64,000 nt of DNA from Pseudidiomarina aquimaris (GCF_003987395.1 NZ_PIPT01000001.1:372001-436000); one strand, 5' to 3'. Counted from the stretch's first letter, positions 10,022 through 20,590 are shown. Notes: generated by a model from the sequence alone, not told the origin. Numbers and translations: made by a program.

Positions 10022-10838
10022 AGTTATCTTGTTCGGCACTGGCGCGTGCGTCAGTGCTTTCAAAGATTTTGTCTGCCGAAGCAGCAACAAAGCCAGTATA
10101 GAGTTTGTTTGGCGCTATTTCGTAGCGTTTGGCAAACTCATAGAAACAGCTAGGGATCACCTTCTCCATGTCGCTAAAGCGCACTGGAGCGTGGTCCGCC
10201 ATCGTTGACGACTGCTCGAGGTACACCTCTGGTGAGCCTTTGATTTCGCCACCCGATGTATTTAAACGGAAGCCAGCTGTTTTCAGCGTTGCATTCACTT
10301 GCTCGAGTGACTCGAAGTCCGGCAAGTGATTTACATTCACGGTAAAGTGGTTGGCACGGAAACCAAAGGCCGCCATCCACGCCGCATACTCGCTTTCTTC
10401 GAGCAAACGCTCATAGTCGTTACTACTGATCTGCCAATACTTGCCTGAATACAAGAACTCTGGCTTCTCAACGGCTGCTGGGTCAATTTGGGCAACCAAC
10501 TCTTTGACGATGCTCTGTAACTCTGGCGAAAACTCCTCAACCAGCAATTCACTGATGAAAATCTTCGGCAACGTCGGATCTTCATGCTCGTAATGCTTCG
10601 CGACGAGGCGCTTCGCTTCAAAATGATAATCACCGCAAGCTTTGTAACCCATCGCTTCAAAGTGCTTAGCGAGCGTCTCTAAGCGCACTGGCGCTTGGTT
10701 AAAGGTACGAAAGGCAACGTGATCGTTAATGATGTCACGTCCCTGCCCTAAGACCTCATGCACTTTTGCTGCTGACGGCGTAAGTTTGATGTAATCGTTC
10801 CAAAGGTTCTCGAAAAACTGCTCAACCTGTTGTGACAT
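10020..10838 (-). CDS. Short DUF1338 family protein (putative VOC-fold metalloenzyme)
   Basis: The 272-residue protein shows DUF1338 hallmarks: NDHVAFRTF near residue 38, FRANHFTVNVN near 161 and SCFYEFAKR near 230; the two histidines and the glutamate are the expected metal ligands. Longer DUF1338 proteins (about 460 residues, YdcJ/HglS) are 2-oxoadipate dioxygenase/decarboxylases of lysine breakdown. This is the short form, so the same reaction is not assured. It is followed 27 nt upstream by the DAHP synthase gene on the same strand. Fold and metal site are well supported; the substrate is unknown. Confidence 0.75.
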   Translation of the reverse strand: MSQQVEQFFENLWNDYIKLTPSAAKVHEVLGQGRDIINDHVAFRTFNQAPVRLETLAKHFEAMGYKACGDYHFEAKRLVAKHYEHEDPTLPKIFISELLVEEFSPELQSIVKELVAQIDPAAVEKPEFLYSGKYWQISSNDYERLLEESEYAAWMAAFGFRANHFTVNVNHLPDFESLEQVNATLKTAGFRLNTSGGEIKGSPEVYLEQSSTMADHAPVRFSDMEKVIPSCFYEFAKRYEIAPNKLYTGFVAASADKIFESTDARASAEQDN

Positions 10839-10865
10839 ATACTACTAAAACCTCGAAAATGTCAG

Positions 10866-12224
10866 TTAACCGCGGCCTTGACGTGCCTCACGGAGAGAAT
10901 CTGCCACCAAGAATGCTAGTTCTAAAACTTGGTCGGCATTCAAACGCGGATCGCACTGCGTACGATAGCGTTGCGTCAAATCTTGTTCACTAATCTGATA
11001 TGCACCACCGGTACACTCAGTTACGTCTTCGCCCGTCATCTCTAAATGCACGCCACCTGGGTAAGTGCCTTCCGCTTGATGAACTGCGAAGAACTGGCGT
11101 AACTCCTGATGTATGGCGTCAAAATTACGGGTTTTCAAGCCATTTTCGGCTTTTACCGTGTTGCCATGCATCGGGTCGCTAGACCAGACCACGTGACGAC
11201 CTTCGCTTTTTACTTTGCGCACAATTGCTGGCAAAGCAGCGGCTAGATTATCGGCGCCCATACGCGTAATAAAGGTCATACGACCTGGTTCGTTTTCTGG
11301 GTTCAACGCATCTAACAGCGCAATAACGTCATCAGGTTTAGTGGTCGGACCTATTTTAACACCAATTGGGTTATGAATGCCACGCATGAACTCAATATGC
11401 GCATGATCCAACTGGCGCGTCCGTTCGCCTATCCACACCATATGCGCCGAACAGTCGTACGGTAGCCCGGTTAGCGTGTCAGTGCGTGTTAGTGCTTCTT
11501 CGTAGGGTAGCAACAAAGCCTCGTGAGAGGTAAATAGCTGCGTTTCATGAATCGTCGCGTTAGTATCTGCAGTAATACCCACAACTTCCATGAACTTTAG
11601 CGCTGACTGAATCTGCTCAGCCACCTGTAAATACTTGTCTTTAAGCGGGTTTGCGGCGACAAAACTCATATTCCACTTGTGCACTTTATGCAAATCGGCC
11701 AGGCCACCTTGCGCGAACGCGCGCAGCAAGTTCAACGTTGCCGCCGAGTGGTGATAGGCTTGCAGCATCCGTTGCGCGTCTGGCACGCGCGCCGCTTCAG
11801 TAAATTCAGGACCGTTGATGATATCCCCACGATAACTAGGTAAGGACACACCATCGATGGTCTCAAGATCACTTGATCGTGGTTTTGCATACTGCCCTGC
11901 CATACGCGCCACTTTAGTGACCGGACACGAGCCAGCGAAAGTTAAAACAATCGCCATTTGCAGAATCACTTTAAAAGTGTCACGAATTTTCGGTGCATTA
12001 AAATCGGCGAAAGACTCGGCACAGTCGCCGCCTTGCAACAAAAATCCCTGCCCTTGACTCACTTGGCCTAACTGCCGTCTCAGCGCACGAATTTCTTCGG
12101 CAAAAACCAACGGCGGGAACATTTTTAATTGTTGTTCAACGTTGCTTAGCTGCGCGGGGTCTGGGTAATTCGGCTGTTGTTGGATCGGTCTATCGCGCCA
12201 ACTACGCGCACTCCAGTTTGTCAT
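10866..12224 (-). CDS. Class II (plant-type) 3-deoxy-7-phosphoheptulonate synthase
   Basis: DAHP synthase condenses PEP and erythrose 4-phosphate, the first step to chorismate and the aromatic amino acids. The 452-residue protein is of the class II type seen in plants, Mycobacterium and some proteobacteria, unrelated in sequence to E. coli AroFGH. Family-typical stretches are [11 protein letters not shown] near residue 63, GQYAKPRSS near 110, [12 protein letters not shown] near 258 and [15 protein letters not shown] near 400. The ATG has AAAGGA 6 nt upstream. It lies between htpX and the DUF1338 gene on the same strand. Confidence 0.92.
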   Translation of the reverse strand: MTNWSARSWRDRPIQQQPNYPDPAQLSNVEQQLKMFPPLVFAEEIRALRRQLGQVSQGQGFLLQGGDCAESFADFNAPKIRDTFKVILQMAIVLTFAGSCPVTKVARMAGQYAKPRSSDLETIDGVSLPSYRGDIINGPEFTEAARVPDAQRMLQAYHHSAATLNLLRAFAQGGLADLHKVHKWNMSFVAANPLKDKYLQVAEQIQSALKFMEVVGITADTNATIHETQLFTSHEALLLPYEEALTRTDTLTGLPYDCSAHMVWIGERTRQLDHAHIEFMRGIHNPIGVKIGPTTKPDDVIALLDALNPENEPGRMTFITRMGADNLAAALPAIVRKVKSEGRHVVWSSDPMHGNTVKAENGLKTRNFDAIHQELRQFFAVHQAEGTYPGGVHLEMTGEDVTECTGGAYQISEQDLTQRYRTQCDPRLNADQVLELAFLVADSLREARQGRG

Positions 12225-12251
12225 GATGATCCTTTCTACTTCATTTAATAA

Positions 12252-13133
12252 TTAACGTTGCGATAGTTGCTCAAGCGCAGCGATGCGTTTAGCTAACGGC
12301 GGGTGACTCATAAAGAGTTCACTCTTACTCCGCTTACTTTGGATACCAAAGGCAACCATGCTGCCATCAAGTTGTGACTCGTGGGCATTTTGCAGGCGCT
12401 TAAGTGCGGCAATCATTTTATGTTTGCCAACCAGCTGCGCTGAACCGAAGTCGGCTCTGTATTCACGCTGACGCGAGAACCACATAACGATAATACTTGC
12501 GAGAATTCCAAACACAACCTCTAAAACAATGACAATACCAAAATAAGCGAGCCCACCAAGACCGCGACCGTCTGAGGAGTTACTTCGAGTGGCATTATCG
12601 ATGATCCCTGCAATGACCCGCGCAAAGAAAATTACAAAGGTATTTACCACGCCCTGAATCAGCGTCAAGGTCACCATATCGCCATTGGCAATGTGGCTCA
12701 CTTCGTGCGCCAGCACCGCTTCAACTTCATCTTGATTCATGTTTTGCAGCAGTCCAGTGCTTACTGCCACCAAGGAGCTTTTCTTACTCGCACCGGTAGC
12801 AAAAGCATTGGGTTCTGGTGAGTTATAAATCGCCACCTCCGGCATAGGAATACCCGCCTGTTGCGCTTGCCGAGCAACGGTTTGTAACAACCATTGTTCA
12901 CTGTTATTGCGCGGACGCGTGATCGTCTGGGCTCCGACGCTGCGCTTGGCGAGCCATTTGGACATTGCTAACGAAATGAACGCGCCACCGAAACCAAATA
13001 TTGCGGCAAACACTAATAGACCTGCGTAGCTCGACGGATCAACACCAAACGCGGGCAGCACAATGCTCATGACCACGCTAAGTACCAATAAAATCGCTAA
13101 ATTCGTAGCTAAGAACAAAACGATGCGTTTCAT
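12252..13133 (-). CDS. htpX: Membrane zinc protease HtpX
   Basis: HtpX is an inner-membrane M48 metalloprotease that works with FtsH in quality control of membrane proteins. The 293-residue protein has two N-terminal membrane helices (about residues 5-28 and 36-58), the zinc motif [11 protein letters not shown] near residue 139, two further hydrophobic helices around 155-215, and the third zinc ligand region [13 protein letters not shown] near 222. The start ATG has AGAGGA 8 nt upstream. A small GGGG/CCCC hairpin sits directly before the ribosome site. Confidence 0.95.
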   Translation of the reverse strand: MKRIVLFLATNLAILLVLSVVMSIVLPAFGVDPSSYAGLLVFAAIFGFGGAFISLAMSKWLAKRSVGAQTITRPRNNSEQWLLQTVARQAQQAGIPMPEVAIYNSPEPNAFATGASKKSSLVAVSTGLLQNMNQDEVEAVLAHEVSHIANGDMVTLTLIQGVVNTFVIFFARVIAGIIDNATRSNSSDGRGLGGLAYFGIVIVLEVVFGILASIIVMWFSRQREYRADFGSAQLVGKHKMIAALKRLQNAHESQLDGSMVAFGIQSKRSKSELFMSHPPLAKRIAALEQLSQR

Positions 13134-13146
13134 TTTTATATCCTCT

Positions 13147-13159
13147 AGGGGTTTCCCCT
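13147..13159 (-). promoter_or_regulatory. Hairpin directly 5' of the htpX ribosome-binding site
   Basis: On the minus strand AGGGG-AAA-CCCCT forms a 5-bp GC-rich dyad that ends next to the AGAGGA Shine-Dalgarno sequence of htpX. Such a position could affect ribosome access or message stability. Function is speculative. Confidence 0.3.
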
Positions 13160-13273
13160 GACAGCAGTGATAACAACTTTTATATGGTGCTTATTGTAAC
13201 TCAGTTCAATCGCACGGGCGGTGAATTTTTGCTATTCTTGCCGCCTCTTTGTTCCTGCTTAAAAGGTTTTAGA

Positions 13274-13987
13274 ATGTCTCGACAATTACTGCTTTGTTCC
13301 AGTTCCAAAGCTGGCGATAGTGCTTATCTCGAACCGGTAATTCCACATTTGCAAGAACGCCTACCGAACCCCTGTACGCTTATGTTTGTGCCGTATGCGG
13401 GCGTGGGCATGAGTTACGACGATTACACTGCGAAAGTGGCTGAGGCACTGGTTCCACATGGTTATCAAGTAAAAGGTTTGCATAATGAAGCCGACCCACA
13501 AGCGGCTATCGCGAACGCAGCGGCGATCTTGGTCGGTGGTGGCAACACTTTCCACTTGCTGGCACAACTGCAACAACTCGATTTAATCGAGCCTATCCGC
13601 GCTGCTGTCGCTACAGGTGTGCCCTACATCGGTTGGAGTGCTGGCTCGAATATCGCCGGACTAACGATTCGAACCACCAATGATATGCCGATTGTACAAC
13701 CGCCATCATTCGATGCACTCGCGCTCGTTCCGTTTCAGCTTAATCCGCATTACAGCGATTATCAGCCACCGGGTTTTCATGGCGAAACCCGTGACCAACG
13801 CTTAGCTGAATTTATGGCGATTGAGCCGAACACGCCGATTCTCGCTATTCGTGAAGGTACCGCATTGAAAGTCGATGGCGAGACCATGACTCTGCTCGGA
13901 GCAAGCGATGGCTGTGTTTTCAAAAAGGGTCAGAAGTCGGCGTTACCCTGTAATACGGACATCAGTGCATGGCTTTCAGCGAAATAG
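13274..13987 (+). CDS. pepE: Peptidase E (alpha-aspartyl dipeptidase)
   Basis: PepE is a cytoplasmic S51 serine peptidase that cleaves dipeptides with N-terminal aspartate. The 237-residue protein carries ILVGGGNTFHLL near residue 80 and the nucleophile motif IGWSAGSNIAG near 117; LNPHYSDY near 157 contains the expected active-site histidine. The ATG at 13274 has AAGG upstream and gives the family-typical MSRQLLLCSSS; an earlier in-frame start at 13184 is unlikely. Its last 58 nt overlap bioD on the opposite strand. Confidence 0.92.
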   Translation: MSRQLLLCSSSKAGDSAYLEPVIPHLQERLPNPCTLMFVPYAGVGMSYDDYTAKVAEALVPHGYQVKGLHNEADPQAAIANAAAILVGGGNTFHLLAQLQQLDLIEPIRAAVATGVPYIGWSAGSNIAGLTIRTTNDMPIVQPPSFDALALVPFQLNPHYSDYQPPGFHGETRDQRLAEFMAIEPNTPILAIREGTALKVDGETMTLLGASDGCVFKKGQKSALPCNTDISAWLSAK

Positions 13988-14655
13988 TCTGCCACACGCT
14001 TCGCATCCGCTTGCTGTTGAAATGGAATGCTGGCCAATAACGGAGCCTTGTGATGGGCGGAAAAATAGTGTTCCAACCACACTTGATTCTCTTCAGCCAG
14101 CGCCATCGTCTCGGCTTGCGCTTGATTAGCTACCCAGCCGACTAAGTTAAGGCCGCGGCGCTCAATATCCGCTGCGGTCAACAAGGCGTGGTTTAAGCAG
14201 CCCAGCTTCATGTTCACCACTAACACCACATGGGCTTGCAGTTCTGACGCCAAGTCAGCGAGGGTTTCCTGATCATTGAGCGGCACTAGCCAACCGCCCG
14301 CCCCCTCAACCAACATTAAGTCTTGGTCATGCTCACTCAGCTGTTGATAGGCCTTATGTAGCCCAGTAACCGTGAGCGATATACCTTCATCGACCGCAGC
14401 TAAATGGGGGGCCACTGGGGCTGCTAAACAAACTGGGTTGACCTGCTCATAGCTAACGCCTCGACAACTCATTGCCAACTCCAGCTGTAAGGCGTCATTG
14501 TTGCGCATGCCGAGTTCCGTCTTTACCGCGCCAGCGGCGACCGGTTTCATTGCAAGGGTACGGAAACCGCCCTCACCAAGCCGTTCCAGTAGTGCACTGC
14601 TTACCAACGTCTTACCTGCATCGGTATCAGTTCCAGTGACAAATACGCAAGTCAT
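13930..14655 (-). CDS. bioD: Dethiobiotin synthetase
   Basis: BioD closes the ureido ring of dethiobiotin from 7,8-diaminopelargonate, CO2 and ATP. The 241-residue protein starts with the P-loop FVTGTDTDAGKTLVSSALL and has the conserved VEGAGGWLVPL near residue 116. It is the last gene of the bioB-bioF-bioC-bioD operon; its start overlaps the bioC stop by 4 nt (ATGA), so translation is probably coupled. Its 3' end overlaps the convergent pepE by 58 nt. Confidence 0.95.
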   Translation of the reverse strand: MTCVFVTGTDTDAGKTLVSSALLERLGEGGFRTLAMKPVAAGAVKTELGMRNNDALQLELAMSCRGVSYEQVNPVCLAAPVAPHLAAVDEGISLTVTGLHKAYQQLSEHDQDLMLVEGAGGWLVPLNDQETLADLASELQAHVVLVVNMKLGCLNHALLTAADIERRGLNLVGWVANQAQAETMALAEENQVWLEHYFSAHHKAPLLASIPFQQQADAKRVADYFAESHALMSVLQGNADF

Positions 14656-15461
14656 ATTTCACTTTCCTCTATTGGCTTAACGCCATGAATGGTGCCGATC
14701 ACCCAATTAAGTTCGAGCATCCCTTTGCTATTTCGGTGTTCTTCTAAGGCTTCCTGCAATTTTTTATAGCGCGTTCGACTGAGCAAGCCAACAGTGGCCC
14801 GTGCGGTATAGTTTGCCCCGACCCCTTTCAGTTCCCGCAGCATCGCCTCGACCGAAGGAAACTCCTGCACAATATGATGTTGCTCGCACTGAACCTGCCA
14901 AGGCAACGTTTGTACTTGCGCCGCGAAACGAGCAAAATCAGGCCATTGATTGGTATGAGGTCGGCCATCTAGCGCTGCAAAACAGTCGCCAAGCGGCTGC
15001 AATGAGCCTGCGAGTACGGTTGACGCAGCAATTTGCCCGGCAGGCGCCAGCACGCGGTCCCACTCAGCAAGCAACGCTGCTAAATCGTTGCCCCATTGCA
15101 TCGCCAAATTGCTAAACAAGATGTCAACGCTGGCAGCGGCCAGCGGTAAATTCTCCATATCAGCAACAATAAGGCTTTTTGGCTGTACGTCTTCTGACTT
15201 TGCTTTTTGCAACATTGCGGGCGCTAGATCGATACCCACGTAGTAGTCAGCGAACTGCTTTAGGGCGCTGTGATGATGTGCGGGACCACAACCCACATCC
15301 AGCACGCATTGCGTTGCCCCACTCAGCGGCCGAAGGCGCCGTATTAAGTGTTCGGCAATTCCGCGTTGCAGCCGATCGTTGTTGACGTACGAGTCAGCCG
15401 CACGACCGAAATACTGGGCAACCCTTTGTTTATCGTAGAGCTGTTTTTCGTAATCAATCAC
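14652..15461 (-). CDS. bioC: Malonyl-ACP O-methyltransferase
   Basis: BioC methylates malonyl-ACP with SAM so the fatty acid machinery can build the pimeloyl chain of biotin. The 269-residue protein has the SAM-binding motif VLDVGCGPAHH near residue 54 and the class I methyltransferase motif DILFSNLAMQW near 108, which is BioC-typical. It overlaps bioF by 4 nt upstream and bioD by 4 nt downstream. No bioH or other pimeloyl-ACP esterase gene is found in this window. Confidence 0.92.
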   Translation of the reverse strand: MIDYEKQLYDKQRVAQYFGRAADSYVNNDRLQRGIAEHLIRRLRPLSGATQCVLDVGCGPAHHHSALKQFADYYVGIDLAPAMLQKAKSEDVQPKSLIVADMENLPLAAASVDILFSNLAMQWGNDLAALLAEWDRVLAPAGQIAASTVLAGSLQPLGDCFAALDGRPHTNQWPDFARFAAQVQTLPWQVQCEQHHIVQEFPSVEAMLRELKGVGANYTARATVGLLSRTRYKKLQEALEEHRNSKGMLELNWVIGTIHGVKPIEESEI

Positions 15462-16642
15462 AAGTTGACGTCCTCAAAGCCTGCTGCAAGCGCTGCGACC
15501 AATTGACGTATGTCGTCATCGTTATGCGCTGCCGTTAGTGTGATGCGCAAACGTGCGGTGTTTTCTGGTACTGTCGGAGGCCGAATAGCGCTGCACCAAA
15601 TACCAGCATTACGCAAAGTTTCACTCAATTGCAGTGCCTTAGCGTCCGCACCCACCTGCAGGGTCTGAATCGCGTGTTCTGAAGTCGACACTGGGAGCTG
15701 TGCGGAGCGACAAAGTTCGTGGAAATAAGCGACATTTACGGCAAGTTTCTCGCGTAAATGCTGACCTTCAGCTGAAGTAATGATCTCAACTGCTGCCTGA
15801 ATTGCTGCCGCCTGCGCGGGCGGCATCGCGGTTGAATAGATCAGCTCAGGGCAAAAGTTGATCAGGTAATCAGCGCTCCATTCATCAGTGGCGATGGCAC
15901 CACCCGCCACGCCGCACGCCTTGCCAAAAGCCAAACTTAGCAAGCCCACCTCAGCAACCGAGAACTGTTCAGCAACCCCACGACCGTCACTGCCACAAAC
16001 ACCAAAACCGTGTGCATCATCGATCATAACGTCTGCATTTTTTACATGACTCAAGAGCCCAGCAAGCGCGTCCTGCGGCAGCACATCGCCATCCATACTA
16101 AAAATGGACTCACTTACCACCAAACAACTGTCGTTATGAGCCGCGGTCCACTTTTGCGCAGTACGCAGGTCGTTATGTTGAAAACGGCGCCAACGGTAGC
16201 CGGTTTGGCGCGCGCCTTGCAACGCTCCTTGCAATAGAGACGCATGCGCTAAACGATCAAGATAGAGTTCCGAATACAGCGGGCCGAGCGTTCCTAACGC
16301 GCCTACATTGGCGGCAAACGCCGAACTAAATAACAGTACGCTCGGGCGTTCAAGCACCTCAGCGAGTACTCCACAAAGGTTGGCGTGTGCATCGCTGTAG
16401 CCGGTAACCAAAGTTGACGCGCGCGCCCCTATTGACCGCGACGCGGCGTAACTCCCCAGCACCTTAGGATGCTGGCTTAGGCCTAAATAATCGTTACTTG
16501 AAAAGTTTAGATAGCGGTTGCCAGCTACGGCAATCTCTCGGCTCGTGAGCGGTACAACGACTTGTAAGTTGCGCTTACGCTGCTGCGCAGCCCGTTGCTC
16601 GAGCTGCTGTGCCATTGCCCTTCTCACAGACTCTAACGGCAT
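15458..16642 (-). CDS. bioF: 8-amino-7-oxononanoate synthase
   Basis: BioF is a PLP enzyme that condenses pimeloyl-ACP with L-alanine. The 394-residue protein shows the fold I alpha-oxoamine synthase landmarks: NYLNFSSNDYLGLSQHP region near residue 45, MIDDAHGFGVCG near 206 and the PLP-lysine segment LSLAFGKACGVAGGA near 234. It is 12 nt downstream of bioB and overlaps bioC by 4 nt. Confidence 0.95.
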   Translation of the reverse strand: MPLESVRRAMAQQLEQRAAQQRKRNLQVVVPLTSREIAVAGNRYLNFSSNDYLGLSQHPKVLGSYAASRSIGARASTLVTGYSDAHANLCGVLAEVLERPSVLLFSSAFAANVGALGTLGPLYSELYLDRLAHASLLQGALQGARQTGYRWRRFQHNDLRTAQKWTAAHNDSCLVVSESIFSMDGDVLPQDALAGLLSHVKNADVMIDDAHGFGVCGSDGRGVAEQFSVAEVGLLSLAFGKACGVAGGAIATDEWSADYLINFCPELIYSTAMPPAQAAAIQAAVEIITSAEGQHLREKLAVNVAYFHELCRSAQLPVSTSEHAIQTLQVGADAKALQLSETLRNAGIWCSAIRPPTVPENTARLRITLTAAHNDDDIRQLVAALAAGFEDVNL

Positions 16643-16654
16643 CGACTTGCGCTG

Positions 16655-17698
16655 CTAATTTACTTCGTAATAACGCACTGGCTGCGCTTGTTCTTGCAGC
16701 GCATCTTCAATAACCGCTTCGTGTACATCGTCACTGTAGCCATCATGCTGTAACGGCTCGATACCTAAACGCTGAAACAGCAACTGATCCTTATCAGCCT
16801 CAGGATTAGGTGTGGTAAGCAGTCGTTCGCCATAAAAAATCGAATTTGCGCCAGCAAAGAAACACATGGCCTGCAACTCATCGCTCATTGTTTCGCGGCC
16901 CGCGCTTAGACGGACAAAAGAGGTTGGCATTAGGATCCGCGCGACGGCGATGGTGCGGACGAATTCAAAGGGATCGAGGTCATCGAGCTCGGCAAATGGC
17001 GTTCCCTTTACTTTTACCAGCATATTCACCGGTACACTTTCAGGGTGTTTTGGCAAGTTAGCTAGCTGCTGCAACAGTCCGGCGCGATCGGCGCGGCTTT
17101 CGCCCATACCGACAATACCACCAGCGCAAACTTTCATCCCAGCATCTCGCACATTGCTCAAGGTCTGCAGACGGTCATGGTAGGTTCGCGTACTAATAAT
17201 CTCGCCGTAAAACTCTGGTGAGGTATCAAGATTATGGTTGTAATAGTCGAGGCCCGCTTGCTGCAACGCCTGTGCCTGCTCTGCTGATAACATGCCTAAC
17301 GTCATGCAGGTTTCGAGGCCTAATTCTTTCACGCCTTTGATCATTTCGATGACGTAAGGCATATCGCGATCTTTCGGGTTACGCCAGGCCGCACCCATAC
17401 AAAAACGACTGGCGCCCTGGGCTTTTGCTGCTTCCGCTTCACGCAATACCTTCTCGACGGCCATTAAGCGTTCACGATCGACGCCAGTGTGATAATGCGC
17501 ACTTTGCGGACAGTATTTACAATCTTCGGGACAAGCACCGGTCTTGATAGACAACAAAGTACTGACTTGTACTTTGTTACTGTCAAAATGTTGTCGATGG
17601 ACTTGTTGCGCTTTGAATAACAAATCATTCATTGGTAGCGCAAACAGCGCTTCAATTTCTTCCCGTTGCCAGTCATGGCGTAAATTAGCGGTTGTCAT
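16655..17698 (-). CDS. bioB: Biotin synthase (radical SAM)
   Basis: BioB inserts sulfur into dethiobiotin using a SAM-binding 4Fe-4S cluster and a sacrificial 2Fe-2S cluster. The CxxxCxxC motif is in [11 protein letters not shown] near residue 57, after [15 protein letters not shown] choose the ATG at 17698 (347 residues, matching E. coli BioB at 346) over an in-frame start at 17758 that adds 20 non-family residues and would reach into the bioA promoter. It is the first gene of bioBFCD, divergent from bioA. Confidence 0.95.
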   Translation of the reverse strand: MTTANLRHDWQREEIEALFALPMNDLLFKAQQVHRQHFDSNKVQVSTLLSIKTGACPEDCKYCPQSAHYHTGVDRERLMAVEKVLREAEAAKAQGASRFCMGAAWRNPKDRDMPYVIEMIKGVKELGLETCMTLGMLSAEQAQALQQAGLDYYNHNLDTSPEFYGEIISTRTYHDRLQTLSNVRDAGMKVCAGGIVGMGESRADRAGLLQQLANLPKHPESVPVNMLVKVKGTPFAELDDLDPFEFVRTIAVARILMPTSFVRLSAGRETMSDELQAMCFFAGANSIFYGERLLTTPNPEADKDQLLFQRLGIEPLQHDGYSDDVHEAVIEDALQEQAQPVRYYEVN

Positions 17699-17774
17699 CG
17701 GTCTATCCCAATTGTTCAGTCGAGCTTTTACGGCAAATGAATTCTGCTCGAAGAGCATACCTTGATGAGGTAGA

Positions 17775-17807
17775 CTGTCAACTTATTAAGCGATGATAAA
17801 TTAACGA
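17775..17807. promoter_or_regulatory. Candidate BirA operator between bioB and bioA
   Basis: CTGTCAACT (17775-17783), 15 nt spacer, AATTAACGA (17799-17807) partly matches the gammaproteobacterial BirA operator TTGTAAACC-N15-GGTTTACAA (6/9 and 5/9 positions), with exact spacing, in the divergent bioB-bioA gap where this operator is expected. The match is degenerate, so confidence is moderate and rests mainly on location and spacing. Confidence 0.45.
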
Positions 17808-17820
17808 CTGATTATTATTT

Positions 17821-19110
17821 ATGCAATTATCCGATCTCGAATTTGACCGCAAGCATATCTGGCACCCGTACACGTCACTTCATGAGCCGCTCCCTGTCTA
17901 TCCAGTTGCGAGCGCCTCCGGTTGTGAGATTCAACTAACTGATGGCAAACGCCTCGTCGATGGCATGTCTTCCTGGTGGGCGGCTATCCATGGTTATAAT
18001 CATCCGCGCCTGAATGCCGCGCTGAACGAACAAGTCGCGCAAATGAGCCACGTGATGTTTGGCGGACTCACGCATCAACCTGCAGTGGAGCTCTGTCGAC
18101 GCCTGTTACACCATGCGCCAGCCTCATTACAACACGTCTTTTTGGCGGACTCTGGCTCGGTCGCTGTTGAAGTCGCTATTAAAATGGCGGTGCAATACTG
18201 GGCTGCAAAAGGTCGCCCAGCAAAAAATCGTATGGCGACCGTGCGTGGTGGTTACCACGGCGATACCTTTGCCGCAATGTCGGTTTGCGATCCGGTCAAC
18301 GGCATGCACACGCTCTTTCGTGGCAGTCTACGCGAGCAACTCTTTGCGCCGGTACCAACCATTACACCAGCGCAAACATGGCAACCTGAGGCGCTGCAAC
18401 CACTACGGGAGTTGTTCGAGCGGCACCACCACGAGCTCGCCGGCTTTATTATTGAGCCAATTGTGCAAGGTGCTGGCGGCATGCGTTTCTATCACCCCGA
18501 ATTCTTGCGCGGCGCCAAGGCCTTATGTGAAGAATACGAGCTTCTCCTCATTGCCGATGAAATTGCCACCGGATTCGGTCGCACCGGTCGTTGGTTTGCT
18601 TGTGAACACGCCGCGATAGAGCCCGACATTATGTGCCTCGGCAAAGCGCTTACCGGTGGTTATATGACGCAAGCCGCGGTGCTCGCCAGCGCCCAAGTTG
18701 GCAGCGCTATCAGTGCAGGACCAGCTGGCGGTACTTTTATGCATGGCCCGACGTTTATGGGCAATCCACTCGCTTGCGCAGTTGCTAACGCAAGCCTGTC
18801 ATTGCTTGAAGAAGGGAACTGGCAACAGCAAGTCAATGCCATTCATACCCAACTTGAACGCGAACTCCGCCCCTTAGCTGACTTAACGAGCGTTGCTGAT
18901 GTGAGATGTTTTGGTGCCATTGGCGTGGTAGAAATGCAGCAGCCAGTTGATGTGGCCGTTGTTCAACAAGCATTCGTCGAGGCTGGCGTATGGATTCGTC
19001 CCTTTGGCAAGCTCGTCTATTTAATGCCGCCATTCATTATCCAACCTGAGCAACTGACAAAATTAACCCAAGCCGTTAGTAATCTGGCTCAGCAGGCCGC
19101 GAAACGGTGA
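17821..19110 (+). CDS. bioA: Adenosylmethionine-8-amino-7-oxononanoate transaminase
   Basis: BioA transfers the amino group of SAM to 8-amino-7-oxononanoate, forming diaminopelargonate. The 429-residue class III aminotransferase has the BioA-typical HIWHPYTSL at residue 12, [16 protein letters not shown] near 47, [15 protein letters not shown] near 242 and the PLP lysine in [11 protein letters not shown] near 275. It is divergent from bioBFCD with a 122-nt gap containing a BirA-like site. Confidence 0.96.
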   Translation: MQLSDLEFDRKHIWHPYTSLHEPLPVYPVASASGCEIQLTDGKRLVDGMSSWWAAIHGYNHPRLNAALNEQVAQMSHVMFGGLTHQPAVELCRRLLHHAPASLQHVFLADSGSVAVEVAIKMAVQYWAAKGRPAKNRMATVRGGYHGDTFAAMSVCDPVNGMHTLFRGSLREQLFAPVPTITPAQTWQPEALQPLRELFERHHHELAGFIIEPIVQGAGGMRFYHPEFLRGAKALCEEYELLLIADEIATGFGRTGRWFACEHAAIEPDIMCLGKALTGGYMTQAAVLASAQVGSAISAGPAGGTFMHGPTFMGNPLACAVANASLSLLEEGNWQQQVNAIHTQLERELRPLADLTSVADVRCFGAIGVVEMQQPVDVAVVQQAFVEAGVWIRPFGKLVYLMPPFIIQPEQLTKLTQAVSNLAQQAAKR

Positions 19111-19189
19111 TTTTCACTTGAGTCTTGGGCAAAGCAAGGTAACATAGACGCTCTTTTTTTAATTGGTGTCTACACGGAGTTTAAGACGT

Positions 19190-20590
19190 ATGTCCTTCGC
19201 AACAGTTGTCGATGTATTAGCGGGTAAAATCGCTGTTGGTGAACAAACCACAGTCCGCGGTTGGGTACGCACCCGCCGTGACTCAAAAGCAGGTATTTCG
19301 TTCATCAATATTCATGACGGTTCATGCTTTGATCCTATTCAAGCCGTGGTGCCTAATGAACTCGACAATTATGACAGTGAAGTCTTAAAACTCACCACTG
19401 GTGCCAGCGTGGCGATTACCGGTACTGTGGCCGAATCCGCCGGTAAAGGCCAAGCTTTTGAACTGCAGGCAACCAAGGTAGAAGTCTACGGCTTCGTTGA
19501 AGACCCTGACACCTACCCGATGTCACCTAAACCACACTCAATGGAATATTTGCGCGAGTATGCTCACCTGCGTCCGCGTACCAATGTTACCGGCGCGGTG
19601 ATGCGTGTGCGCAACTGTCTCTCGCAGGCGTTACATCGCTTCTTTCACGAGCGCGGCTATATGTGGGTTGCCACACCGATCCTTACCGCCTCAGACGCTG
19701 AAGGCGCGGGCGAGATGTTTCGCGTTTCGACCTTGGATATGATGAACTTGCCACGTGATGAGCAAGGCAGTATCGATTACAGTAAGGACTTCTTTGGCAA
19801 AGAATCTTTTCTTACCGTTTCCGGTCAGTTGAACGTCGAGACTTATGCGTGTGCACTTTCCAAAGTTTATACCTTCGGCCCTACTTTCCGCGCTGAGAAC
19901 TCGAACACCAGTCGCCACTTGGCTGAGTTCTGGATGGTTGAACCGGAATTGGCCTTCGCTGACTTAAATGACATCGCCTATCTTGCCGAAGATATGCTCA
20001 AGTATTGCATCAATGCCGTGTTAACCGAACGCGCTGACGATATGGCGTTCTTCCAGCAGCGGATTGACAAAAACGTTCTGGAACGCCTCAACCACGTGGT
20101 TAGCAACAAGTTCGTCCATATGGACTACACGGATGCCGTGGAGATCCTGCAAAACTGCGGGAAGAAGTTTGAATACCCTGTCGAATGGGGTACGGACTTG
20201 CAATCAGAGCATGAGCGCTATCTTGCCGAAGAACACGTCGGTGCGCCGATTGTCCTGAAGAACTACCCGAAAGGCATCAAAGCTTTCTATATGCGGCAAA
20301 ACGATGACGGTAAAACCGTCGCAGCGATGGATATTCTCGCCCCTGGCATCGGTGAAATCATCGGCGGCAGCGCGCGTGAAGAGCGCTTAGACAAACTTGA
20401 TACGCGCATGGAAGAAATGGGCTTGCCGGTTGAACACTACGGTTGGTACCGCGACCTGCGTCGTTACGGTACCGTGCCGCATGCTGGATTTGGTTTGGGC
20501 TTCGAACGCTTAGTAACCTATGTGACCGGCATGACCAATATTCGCGATGTGATTCCGTTCCCACGGGCGCCGAAAAACCTCGAATTTTAA
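19190..20590 (+). CDS. asnS: Asparaginyl-tRNA synthetase
   Basis: AsnS charges tRNA-Asn with asparagine. The 466-residue length equals E. coli AsnS. An N-terminal OB-fold anticodon domain ([12 protein letters not shown], near residue 20) is followed by a class II catalytic core with [19 protein letters not shown] (motif 2, near 225) and [10 protein letters not shown] (motif 3, near 435). The ATG at 19190 gives the family N-terminus [10 protein letters not shown]; an in-frame upstream start at 19163 is not needed. The 3' end is convergent with a nitroreductase gene 7 nt away. Confidence 0.97.
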   Translation: MSFATVVDVLAGKIAVGEQTTVRGWVRTRRDSKAGISFINIHDGSCFDPIQAVVPNELDNYDSEVLKLTTGASVAITGTVAESAGKGQAFELQATKVEVYGFVEDPDTYPMSPKPHSMEYLREYAHLRPRTNVTGAVMRVRNCLSQALHRFFHERGYMWVATPILTASDAEGAGEMFRVSTLDMMNLPRDEQGSIDYSKDFFGKESFLTVSGQLNVETYACALSKVYTFGPTFRAENSNTSRHLAEFWMVEPELAFADLNDIAYLAEDMLKYCINAVLTERADDMAFFQQRIDKNVLERLNHVVSNKFVHMDYTDAVEILQNCGKKFEYPVEWGTDLQSEHERYLAEEHVGAPIVLKNYPKGIKAFYMRQNDDGKTVAAMDILAPGIGEIIGGSAREERLDKLDTRMEEMGLPVEHYGWYRDLRRYGTVPHAGFGLGFERLVTYVTGMTNIRDVIPFPRAPKNLEF

